From DATDSR01 sp036517855 (GTDB lineage Bacteria; Patescibacteriota; Minisyncoccia; Phycocordibacterales; DATDSR01), in the NCBI GenBank assembly GCA_036517855.1, contig DATDSR010000027.1, positions 1 through 8,079 on the forward strand: DNA of 8,079 nucleotides. The letters are read 5' to 3'. The notes beneath the pieces are model-generated. The model saw nothing but the letters and a program-made list of their open reading frames with translations, had not been told where the DNA came from and ran no database searches. The position numbers and the translations under genes were made by a program. Positions 1 through 4,808 of the stretch are shown here, in pieces. Each line of letters begins with the position of its first letter. The stretch's first letter is position 1.

Positions 1-67
1 CAAAGCTAATGGAGCTCTCGCCTTGAGCAATCTTAAGCTCGCCTTGCCCCAAATACTGTATAACCAT
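1..67 (-). CDS. N-terminal fragment, possible metallo-beta-lactamase-fold hydrolase (runs off the window)
   Basis: The minus strand is open from an ATG at 67-65 to the window edge, giving 22 codons that begin MVIQYLGQGELKIAQG and continue ESSISF. The pattern is a short beta strand, a YLG turn and a second strand ending near 'SISF'. It resembles the start of small metallo-beta-lactamase-fold proteins ('M-I-x-Y-L-G-x-x-x-F-K-I'), but the metal-binding HxHxDH motif would lie beyond the edge and cannot be checked. The start is supported by an extended -10 (TGC-TATAAT, 82-74) whose last base is exactly 6 nt before the ATG, so the transcript should be leaderless. The gene is divergent from orphan gene A. 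I am fairly confident that it is coding and much less sure of the family. Confidence 0.55.
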   Translation of the reverse strand, partial: MVIQYLGQGELKIAQGESSISF

Positions 68-73
68 ATAGCT

Positions 74-82
74 ATTATAGCA
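74..82 (-). promoter_or_regulatory. Extended -10 promoter of the fragment at 1-67
   Basis: On the minus strand TGC precedes a consensus TATAAT at 79-74. Six nucleotides separate it from the ATG at 67, so transcription should start at or next to the A of the start codon. No good -35 is visible; the TGN extension may compensate. The -10 box lies within the -35 region of the divergent orphan gene A promoter. Confidence 0.6.
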
Positions 83-97
83 TTTTCAGTGGCGTTG

Positions 98-106
98 TGC
101 TAGCTT
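98..106 (+). promoter_or_regulatory. TGCTAGCTT extended -10 of orphan gene A
   Basis: TGC-TAGCTT stands 18 nt before the GTG at 125. The same nonamer (TGY-TAGCTT) lies upstream of the other two orphan genes, on the minus strand at 5134-5126 and 7950-7942. A start of transcription about 7 nt downstream would put the Shine-Dalgarno almost at the 5' end of the mRNA. No convincing -35 is seen 17 nt upstream. Confidence 0.5.
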
Positions 107-112
107 AAAACG

Positions 113-118
113 AGGAGG
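113..118 (+). promoter_or_regulatory. Strong Shine-Dalgarno AGGAGG of orphan gene A
   Basis: AGGAGG lies 6 nt before a GTG (125) and 9 nt before an in-frame ATG (128), so the start codon is ambiguous. The following bases (GCAC) match the AGGAGGRCAC block that precedes orphan genes B and C. Most housekeeping genes in the window have no such site. Confidence 0.7.
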
Positions 119-124
119 GCACAC

Positions 125-436
125 GTGATGCTCAAATTCAATAGAGGCACAGGTTGGCTCGAGGGTGGCTTCAGTGTCGAGAAGGACAACGAGCGTGTCG
201 GCATACTACATGCAAATCCGGAAGCGCGACAAGGACAGTTCACTCTCCAGACACGGATAACATCTCGCGAGCAGGACCCTGATTTCACAGCCGAGGAGCT
301 CCGGCTGATCGCAGACAAACTCGACAAGCTCAACGCCAAGCGGGGCAAGTCAAAGCCCTGCAAGAAGGCCACACACAAGATAAGCAAACGTGACGAAGGG
401 CGGGACTTAGTCGGCGGAGCTCGTTCCAGAGCTTGA
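125..436 (+). CDS. Orphan small protein A, 103 aa, function unknown
   Basis: I do not recognise this protein. Residues 1-50 look beta-rich (GTGWLEGGFSVEKDNERV, then QGQFTLQTRIT). Residues 54-70 form an acidic amphipathic helix (FTAEELRLIADKLDKL), and the last 30 residues are basic and probably disordered (KSKPCKKATHK, then SKRDEGRD). There is no signal peptide or membrane segment. The coding case rests on a strong Shine-Dalgarno, an upstream promoter-like box and a perfect terminator hairpin 20 nt after the TGA stop, which together make a single-gene transcription unit. Start may be GTG 125 or ATG 128. It is more GC-rich (about 56% in the stretches counted) than S1 or HisRS. Its helix can be aligned without gaps to C-terminal helices of orphan proteins B and C, but the similarity is weak. 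Confidence 0.65.
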   Translation: MMLKFNRGTGWLEGGFSVEKDNERVGILHANPEARQGQFTLQTRITSREQDPDFTAEELRLIADKLDKLNAKRGKSKPCKKATHKISKRDEGRDLVGGARSRA

Positions 437-455
437 GGCGAAGCTGGACTTACAG

Positions 456-490
456 AGGCCGTGGACGCGTAGAGCGTCCACGGCCTTTAA
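456..490 (+). terminator. Rho-independent-type terminator of orphan gene A
   Basis: AGGCCGTGGACGC (456-468) pairs perfectly with 474-486 across the 5-nt loop GTAGA, giving a 13-bp GC-rich stem. The tail TTTAATAA is short and interrupted, so the U tract is weak. The hairpin starts 20 nt after the stop of orphan gene A. Confidence 0.75.
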
Positions 491-513
491 TAACTCACCC
501 CGCTTTCAGCCGG

Positions 514-537
514 ACCTCTCTTGTGAACAAGAGAGGT
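514..537. repeat. Perfect 11-bp inverted repeat with 2-nt loop
   Basis: ACCTCTCTTGT (514-524) is the exact reverse complement of 527-537, separated by GA. Its ACCTCTC core recurs at 554-560, so arm 527-537 can pair alternatively with the next copy. Confidence 0.8.
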
Positions 538-553
538 GGATACGATCGAACCC

Positions 554-577
554 ACCTCTCATATCTATAAGAGAGGT
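554..577. repeat. 7-bp inverted repeat ACCTCTC/GAGAGGT
   Basis: ACCTCTC (554-560) pairs with GAGAGGT (571-577) across 10 AT-rich nucleotides. With the preceding repeat there are two copies each of ACCTCTC and GAGAGGT. This allows mutually exclusive pairings, including a 9-bp stem GAGAGGTGG (531-539) with CCACCTCTC (552-560). Confidence 0.7.
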
Positions 578-582
578 CGAGA

Positions 583-602
583 CCTGCCTGCCGGCAGGCA
601 GG
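583..602. repeat. Perfect 20-bp palindrome CCTGCCTGCC/GGCAGGCAGG
   Basis: The left half CCTGCCTGCC (583-592) is directly followed by its reverse complement (593-602) with no spacer. As I recall, the core TGCCTGCCGGCAGGCA is a common dispersed repeat in Parcubacteria-type genomes, but I cannot count copies from this window, which holds only one. Confidence 0.8.
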
Positions 603-617
603 CGAAGTCCGGGTGAG

Positions 618-646
618 TTGCATTAAAAGCCTGACTTTGTTAGCAT
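618..646 (+). promoter_or_regulatory. Promoter of the S1 gene
   Basis: TTGCAT (618-623) and TAGCAT (641-646) are separated by 17 bp, and TGT directly precedes the -10 as an extended element. Transcription would start near 653, leaving about 4 nt before the ATG at 657. The -35 lies within the right arm of the inverted-repeat element. Confidence 0.55.
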
Positions 647-656
647 AGGCAGACTT

Positions 657-1781
657 ATGCAAGCTGTTTTAATGCGTGCCAAAACTGATACGGATGAAGT
701 AGAGGTTGAAACCGAGGATAACTCGGTTATGTCTGTTGTGGTCAAGCAAAGCCCCACACCCCCGAACCCCAGTGACCTTGTAGAAGGGCGAGTCATCGGC
801 AAAGACAAGATGGCAGTTTACGTTGACCTAACCCCTTTTGGCACTGGCATCATCTATGGTCGCGAGTACCTAAACGCTCGAGACGTACTTAAGAAAACAA
901 ATCTTGGTGACATCATAACCGCCAAAGTTGTAGAAAGCGACAATGAAGATGGTTATATAGAGCTTTCTCTCAAGGAGGCGCGCCAAGCTCTTATTTGGAC
1001 AGAAGCCGAAGAGGCTGTGCGAAGCAAGAAAGTTTTCGAAGTGCAGATTAAGGATGCCAACAAGGGCGGACTTATCATTGAGTGGCAGAGCATTGTGGGC
1101 TTCCTCCCCGCTTCACAACTGAAACCCGAACATTACCCTCGTGTGGCCGATGGCGACAAGGATGCTATCTTGCGCGAACTCAAGAAGCTCATTGGAGAGA
1201 AACTCTCACTAGCTATCATCACGGCCGATCCAAAAGAAGGCAAGCTCATATTTTCGGAGAAAGGGCAGGGCGATGAAGAGAAAAAAGGGCTTGTGGAACG
1301 CTACCACGTGGGTGATGTGCTTGATGGAGAAGTGACAGGAGCCGTCGACTTCGGTGTGTTCGTAAAACTTGAGGACGGCCTCGAAGGTCTTGTGCATATA
1401 AGCGAGATTGACTGGGCTTTGGTAGAAAATCCGCGAACAATGTGGAAAACCGGTACTCATATTAAGGTCAAAGTGATCGAGATTAAGGATGGCAAAGTCT
1501 CCCTATCCATCAAAGCTCTGAAGCCTAATCCATGGCTTGAAGCTGGCAAGAAGTATAAAAAGGGTGACAAGGTTGAGGGCGTAGTTATTAAGTACAACAA
1601 ACACGGCGCGCTAGTCTCAATCGAGGAAGGTGTAGCCGGTCTAGTGCACATCAGCGAATTCGAAAGTGAGGATCACTTGCGCACAAGCCTCGAGCTCGGC
1701 AAGAAGTATCCTTTTGAGATAACCCTCTTCGAGCCTGCCACTAGCCGGATGACCCTGTCGTTCAAGAAGAAGGCGGCTTAG
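657..1781 (+). CDS. rpsA: Ribosomal protein S1-like RNA-binding protein, four S1 domains
   Basis: The 374-aa protein carries four S1 (OB-fold) repeats. Repeat 1 is at about residues 40-108 and divergent repeat 2 at about 126-202. Repeat 3, at about 217-287, contains DFGVFVKLEDGLEGLVHISE; repeat 4, at about 302-371, contains GLVHISEF. Repeats 3 and 4 keep the canonical FGVFV/G-LVHIS RNA-binding surface; the first two have drifted, as is usual for ribosome-bound S1 domains. It should bind mRNA on the 30S subunit at initiation. Four domains is short against the six of E. coli but common in compact genomes. Residues 1-35 are acidic and probably flexible. ATG 657 is preferred because a 17-bp-spaced promoter ends just before it; M6 and M25 are alternatives. 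There is no Shine-Dalgarno. The gene is convergent with pth. Confidence 0.9.
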   Translation: MQAVLMRAKTDTDEVEVETEDNSVMSVVVKQSPTPPNPSDLVEGRVIGKDKMAVYVDLTPFGTGIIYGREYLNARDVLKKTNLGDIITAKVVESDNEDGYIELSLKEARQALIWTEAEEAVRSKKVFEVQIKDANKGGLIIEWQSIVGFLPASQLKPEHYPRVADGDKDAILRELKKLIGEKLSLAIITADPKEGKLIFSEKGQGDEEKKGLVERYHVGDVLDGEVTGAVDFGVFVKLEDGLEGLVHISEIDWALVENPRTMWKTGTHIKVKVIEIKDGKVSLSIKALKPNPWLEAGKKYKKGDKVEGVVIKYNKHGALVSIEEGVAGLVHISEFESEDHLRTSLELGKKYPFEITLFEPATSRMTLSFKKKAA

Positions 1782-2282
1782 TTAGTTTGAGTGGTTCATC
1801 GCCACTTGGACACCGTCAGAGACGATAAGCGAGATTGACTCGCCTATTTTTTTGCTCAACTTTTTCAACACTTCTAATTCTTTGGGCTTGAATTTACCAA
1901 GTATGAAATCAAGCACCTTCTTTTCTCCTGTTGGCTTCTTCAATTTGCCCGAGGGGGTGGCTGGCGAGATGCCGACTCTTATTCGGATGAATTCTTGAGT
2001 CTTGAGGACCTTTATAATCGAACCCACTCCCCTGTGGCCACCTGGGCCTTTGTTAAATGAAATTTTGAAAGTGCCCAGGGCCAAATCTAAATCATCGTGA
2101 ATGATAACCAACTTTGAAGCCTTCTTGCCCGCCATAGCTTTAGCGACGGCGGGGCCAGAGTTGTTCATAAACTCATCAAGAGTTTTGTAGCCCAGGCGTT
2201 CGGCAATGATCTTGCCGGTGTTATGCCGCGTAATCTCATACTCCTCACCAGGATTCCCCAATCCAACAATTACGTATGCCAT
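1782..2282 (-). CDS. pth: Peptidyl-tRNA hydrolase, compact form
   Basis: This 166-aa protein hydrolyses the ester bond of peptidyl-tRNAs that drop off the ribosome, recycling tRNA. Family hallmarks are present: GLGNPG (7-12), Y15, RHNTG with the catalytic His20, MNNSG with Asn40 (Asn68 in E. coli), IIHDDLDL with Asp63 or Asp64 in place of Asp93, GPGGHRG (79-85), and RVGI near 102-105. Two things are odd. Between His20 and the MNxSG asparagine there are 20 residues where E. coli has 48, so the stretch that normally carries beta strands 2 and 3 is nearly gone. GGHNG is also changed to GGHRG. The frame is open throughout, so this looks like real compaction. The ATG at 2282 follows an extended -10 by 6 nt, making the mRNA leaderless. 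The stop abuts the S1 stop. Confidence 0.92.
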   Translation of the reverse strand: MAYVIVGLGNPGEEYEITRHNTGKIIAERLGYKTLDEFMNNSGPAVAKAMAGKKASKLVIIHDDLDLALGTFKISFNKGPGGHRGVGSIIKVLKTQEFIRIRVGISPATPSGKLKKPTGEKKVLDFILGKFKPKELEVLKKLSKKIGESISLIVSDGVQVAMNHSN

Positions 2283-2310
2283 TGGCAGATTCTAACATAT
2301 GAGCTATACT
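2282..2310 (+). promoter_or_regulatory. Promoter of lepB
   Basis: TTGGCA (2282-2287) and TATACT (2305-2310) are separated by exactly 17 bp, a canonical sigma70-type arrangement. A start near 2317 would put ATG 2320 at the very 5' end of the mRNA, and would exclude the upstream in-frame ATG at 2299 from this transcript. Confidence 0.6.
2289..2297 (-). promoter_or_regulatory. Extended -10 promoter of pth
   Basis: On the minus strand TGT-TAGAAT (2297-2289) ends 6 nt before the pth ATG at 2282. This is the same spacing as at 74-82 and 5169-5177, and it predicts a leaderless mRNA. The box falls inside the -35/-10 spacer of the divergent lepB promoter. Confidence 0.6.
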
Positions 2311-2319
2311 AGTGCACCC

Positions 2320-2832
2320 ATGGACGCAATCTCACAACGCCAAGACCAGTTGCAAGCCGAAAATTCAAAACCAAAGCAAGAAAAGGGCGATTTTATTTCG
2401 TTCCTCCTGTGGGCAGTTATCATCGTGGTGCCTATCCGCTTGTGGGTGGCACAACCTTTTATAGTGAGCGGCGAATCGATGGTGCCAACATTTCAAAGTG
2501 CCGATTATCTGATAGTCGACGAACTGACCTACCACTTTCGTAATCCAAGTCAGGGTGAAGTGATTATCTTCAAGTATCCCAAAGATCCGTCGAAATACTT
2601 CATCAAACGCGTGATTGGTACACCTGGGGACACCATCGACGGAAAAGTTTTGCCGTTCGGACAATATTTCGTCGAGGGAGACAACCGAGGTGCAAGCTCA
2701 GACTCGCGCATTTGGGGGACGGTGCCTCGTGACAATATAATCGGCCGTCCCATTGTCCGGCTCCTCCCTATAAGTGAAATCGACTTCCTGCCGGGTACAG
2801 ATCCAGAAACTGTGCAAGCTTTTGTAAAGTAA
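2320..2832 (+). CDS. lepB: Signal peptidase I, shortened
   Basis: This is a membrane serine protease (family S26) that cleaves signal peptides from exported proteins. Counting from ATG 2320 it has 170 aa; an in-frame ATG at 2299 would add 7 residues but lies upstream of the likely -10 box. After a polar cytoplasmic segment comes one membrane helix (FLLWAVIIVVPIRLWV, residues 28-43). It is followed by SGESMVPTF with the nucleophile Ser53, FIKRVIGTPGD with the general base Lys96, and GDNRGASSDSR (120-130) with the conserved GDN..SSDSR box. Residues YFVEGDNR follow almost directly after DTIDGKV: the segment of about 40 residues found between these motifs in B. subtilis SipS is missing. The hisS ATG follows the stop after 6 nt, so the two are probably cotranscribed. 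Divergent from pth. Confidence 0.93.
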   Translation: MDAISQRQDQLQAENSKPKQEKGDFISFLLWAVIIVVPIRLWVAQPFIVSGESMVPTFQSADYLIVDELTYHFRNPSQGEVIIFKYPKDPSKYFIKRVIGTPGDTIDGKVLPFGQYFVEGDNRGASSDSRIWGTVPRDNIIGRPIVRLLPISEIDFLPGTDPETVQAFVK

Positions 2833-2838
2833 TACTAT

Positions 2839-4209
2839 ATGGCACACAAGAAAACAACGAAACACGAGTCAAGGAAAACGACAAGAGAGGTTACCCGCGA
2901 TGAGGGGCCATACCAGTCACCCAAGGGCATGCGAGACCTCATCGGAGAAGAAGCTTACGCCTTCCAAGGCTTTATGGAGAAGGCCGCCGAGGTAGCCATC
3001 TACTACGGATTTACCCCGATTGAAACGCCGGTGCTTGAATACGAGGAGGTCTTTGTACGAGGTGTGGGAGAAGCTACTGACGTGGTATCAAAAGAACTTT
3101 ATAGTCTGCGCACCAAAGGCGGCGACAGACTAGCTTTGCGACCTGAATTTACGGCCAACATTATGCGCGCTTACATAGAACACGGCATGGGCAACCTACC
3201 ACAGCCAGTCATGCTCTATTCGTTTGGAAATTTGTATCGCCACGATAAACCACAAAAGGGGCGTTACCGAGAGTTTCGCTCTTTTGGTGTTGAGATACTC
3301 GGCTCAGACAAAAGCATAAATGACGTTATAACGATAAAAGTCTTCCTAGATATCATGGAGGAAGCTGGCTTGACTAATCTCACCCTTAAGTTAAACAGCA
3401 TAGGTGATAAAGACTGCCGTCCTAATTATCGCCGGGAGTTAGTCAACTACTACAAGAAGCACCTGGGTAAAATCTGCCCAGATTGCGTGGAGCGCTTTAA
3501 GACCAACCCCATGCGCTTGCTCGATTGCAAAGAAGAAAAATGCCAGCCAATCAAGATTGGGGCACCTGACTCCATCTCATATTTGTGTGAGCAGTGCAAA
3601 CACCACTTTAAGGAAGTGCTGGAGTATCTTGAGGCTCTCAAGATTGAGTACACCATCGATAATACGCTTGTGCGAGGTCTTGATTACTATACACGAACTG
3701 TTTTTGAAGTTGCCCAAGTGATTGAGTCCGAAGGAAACAGAACGGAGAGCTTGGCCCTAGGTGGTGGTGGTCGTTACGATTACTTAGCCAAGAACTTGGG
3801 TTCCAACAAACCAGTACCTGCGGTAGGCTTTGGCATGGGCGTTGATCGCATCGTCGAACTTACCGGTAAAAACGGGCTCACCCCTCGGGTGCTCAAAAGG
3901 CCAAAAGTGTTCTTTATCCAACTCGGAATCGAAGCCAAACTCAAGAGTCTTTCTATCATCGAAGTGCTACGCAAAGCTCGCATACCAGTGGCTCATTCGG
4001 TAAGCAAAGACTCAATCGGTTCACAACTTTCAGCTGCCGAGAAGCTCAAGATCCCCTATTGCCTTATCTTAGGCCAAAGGGAGGTTCTTGATGATACTGT
4101 AATAGTACGCGACATGGAGACCCGCTCACAAAAGTCAGTTAAACTTGTGGACCTCCCACACTACATTAAGGAGCTCGCCTTGCCGTCGAGCAGGCTTGCA
4201 AAGAAATAG
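2839..4209 (+). CDS. hisS: Histidyl-tRNA synthetase (class II)
   Basis: The 456-aa enzyme charges tRNA-His in the cytoplasm. Class II landmarks occur in order: PKGMRDL (28-34) near the start of the catalytic core; motif 2 with LYRHDKPQKGRYREF (132-146); the histidine-specific loop LVRGLDYYTRTVFE (277-290); motif 3 with LGGGGRYD (307-314) and AVGFGMGVDRI (328-338); and a C-terminal anticodon-binding domain from about residue 355. Cysteine pairs CPDC (213-216), C230/C235 and CEQC (250-253) suggest a zinc-binding insertion of the kind seen in many bacterial HisRS. A lysine/arginine-rich extension of about 24 residues precedes the core; no other in-frame ATG occurs before Met31, so I keep this start. 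There is no Shine-Dalgarno and no terminator. It sits 6 nt after lepB. Confidence 0.96.
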   Translation: MAHKKTTKHESRKTTREVTRDEGPYQSPKGMRDLIGEEAYAFQGFMEKAAEVAIYYGFTPIETPVLEYEEVFVRGVGEATDVVSKELYSLRTKGGDRLALRPEFTANIMRAYIEHGMGNLPQPVMLYSFGNLYRHDKPQKGRYREFRSFGVEILGSDKSINDVITIKVFLDIMEEAGLTNLTLKLNSIGDKDCRPNYRRELVNYYKKHLGKICPDCVERFKTNPMRLLDCKEEKCQPIKIGAPDSISYLCEQCKHHFKEVLEYLEALKIEYTIDNTLVRGLDYYTRTVFEVAQVIESEGNRTESLALGGGGRYDYLAKNLGSNKPVPAVGFGMGVDRIVELTGKNGLTPRVLKRPKVFFIQLGIEAKLKSLSIIEVLRKARIPVAHSVSKDSIGSQLSAAEKLKIPYCLILGQREVLDDTVIVRDMETRSQKSVKLVDLPHYIKELALPSSRLAKK

Positions 4210-4223
4210 AAATAATGTAGGAT
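4196..4223 (+). promoter_or_regulatory. Probable promoter of the bS21-ybeY pair
   Basis: TTGCAA (4196-4201) and TAGGAT (4218-4223) are 16 bp apart and lie across the hisS stop codon. A start near 4230 would leave about 3 nt before the rpsU ATG. Read-through from hisS is equally possible, since no hairpin separates the genes. Confidence 0.4.
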
Positions 4224-4232
4224 ATCGAAGCA

Positions 4233-4481
4233 ATGCGTAAACCAGTAGTAAAAGTAGAGAACGAAAAAGGTCAAAACCCCACTTCTGTTTTGCGTACCTT
4301 TACCAAGCGGGTACAAAGCGCGGGCACTCTCAAGCACGCCCGCTCGCTTCGCTACCACACACGCAACCAATCATCGCTTTCAACCAAGAAGGGCGCTCTC
4401 AAAAGACTCGAGAAGCGTCAAGCCATCAACAAGCTCATCAAGCTCGGCAAGCCCTTGCCCGAGCGCGGCCGCAGGAGATAG
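4233..4481 (+). CDS. rpsU: Small ribosomal subunit protein bS21-like
   Basis: This 82-aa, strongly basic protein has the bS21 pattern: an N-terminal strand segment (RKPVVKVENEKGQNP), then a conserved stretch with a lone helix (LRTFTKRVQSAGTL, residues 20-33), then basic helices (KKGALKRLEKRQAINKLIKLG) and an Arg-rich tail (RGRRR). bS21 sits on the 30S platform near the anti-Shine-Dalgarno end of 16S rRNA and takes part in initiation. The product resembles the longer bS21 forms I associate with Parcubacteria rather than the 71-aa E. coli protein. The TAG stop directly abuts the ybeY ATG, and an AGGAG near the end of the gene serves ybeY, implying translational coupling. Confidence 0.8.
   Translation: MRKPVVKVENEKGQNPTSVLRTFTKRVQSAGTLKHARSLRYHTRNQSSLSTKKGALKRLEKRQAINKLIKLGKPLPERGRRR
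4473..4477 (+). promoter_or_regulatory. Shine-Dalgarno AGGAG of ybeY inside rpsU
   Basis: AGGAG ends 4 nt before the ybeY ATG at 4482 and overlaps the last codons of rpsU. It is the only clear Shine-Dalgarno among the housekeeping genes here, and it serves an internal operon gene, which cannot be leaderless. Confidence 0.65.
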
Positions 4482-4799
4482 ATGCTCGAGATTACTTACA
4501 AAGTAAGACACAAGCTCACAGCACGTGAGTCTTTTTTGTTTAAAAAAGTTACCGATAAAGCTTTGGGCAAAAAATATGATCTGAGTTTAGTAATCTGCGG
4601 CGACAGACTGACGAACAAACACAACGTCCTCTCCTACCCATTATCAAGAGATTCTGGCGAAATTTTCTTAAACCCCAAAAGAGCTAAACCCTTCACACTC
4701 ACCCATTTATTCATCCACGCCGTCGCCCACCTCACTGGCCTCGACCACGGCAAAAGGATGGAAAACTTCGAGGGCTCACTCCGCCGCTTGGCAAAGTGA
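4482..4799 (+). CDS. ybeY: Endoribonuclease YbeY, compact
   Basis: YbeY is a zinc-dependent endoribonuclease needed for 16S rRNA 3'-end maturation and ribosome quality control. This 105-aa protein keeps the metal-binding signature HAVAHLTGLDH, with His79, His83 and His89 (H-x3-H-x5-H). It also has HNVLSYPL (47-54), matching the family's T-D-V-L-S-F-P, and GEIFLNP (59-65), matching G-D-I-x-I. It is much shorter than the roughly 150 aa typical of the family: the N-terminal part and the segments around the histidines are trimmed, and only about 16 residues follow His89. The start abuts the rpsU stop and has its own Shine-Dalgarno. Placement after a ribosomal protein fits its role. A hairpin overlaps its stop codon. 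Confidence 0.87.
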   Translation: MLEITYKVRHKLTARESFLFKKVTDKALGKKYDLSLVICGDRLTNKHNVLSYPLSRDSGEIFLNPKRAKPFTLTHLFIHAVAHLTGLDHGKRMENFEGSLRRLAK

Positions 4800-4803
4800 G
4801 CCC
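4772..4803. terminator. Bidirectional hairpin between ybeY and orphan gene B
   Basis: GGGCTCACT (4772-4780) pairs with AGTGAGCCC (4795-4803). The 14-nt loop can form an inner GCC/GGC stem (4783-4785 with 4790-4792). The right arm contains the ybeY TGA stop (4797-4799) and lies 5 nt from the stop of the convergent gene B. Neither side has a U tract, so intrinsic termination would be weak; mRNA 3'-end stabilisation is an alternative. Confidence 0.5.
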
Positions 4804-4808
4804 ATAGA

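Larger units (their letters stand above)
486..627. repeat. Composite nested inverted-repeat element
   Basis: The outer arms are TTTAAT-AACTCACCC (486-500) and GGGTGAGTT-GC-ATTAAA (611-627). They are complementary over 15 bp with a 2-nt bulge. Inside lie three further inverted repeats (514-537, 554-577, 583-602) and a second short pair, CCGGAC (510-515) with GTCCGG (607-612). No open frame is convincing here. It lies between the gene A terminator stem and the S1 promoter, so it is probably a DNA element rather than part of either mRNA. It could be a small non-autonomous repeat (MITE- or REP-like), a binding-site cluster, or a structured RNA from an unseen promoter. No clear target-site duplication is visible. 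Confidence 0.6.

Noticed and set aside
44..72. TTGCCC and TATAGC with 17-bp spacing as the promoter of orphan gene A
   Set aside because: It lies inside and just upstream of the divergent coding fragment and is over 50 nt from gene A. The TGCTAGCTT box shared with the other two orphan genes is better placed.
490..620. tRNA, riboswitch or CRISPR in the repeat region
   Set aside because: A T-arm-like GGGTTCGATC occurs on the minus strand, but no anticodon arm or acceptor stem of proper length fits. The GAGAGGT copies alternate in orientation and lack equal spacers, so this is not a CRISPR array. No known riboswitch core was recognised.
717..729. Start of the S1 protein at Met25 with GATAAC as a leaderless -10
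   Set aside because: GATAAC is a poor -10 and lacks a TGN extension, whereas TTGCAT-17-TGTTAGCAT just before ATG 657 is much stronger.
4320..4343. GCGGGC/GCCCGC hairpin inside rpsU as a terminator
   Set aside because: It lies within conserved bS21 coding sequence, has a 12-nt loop and no U tract, and is explained by Arg/Ala-rich codons.
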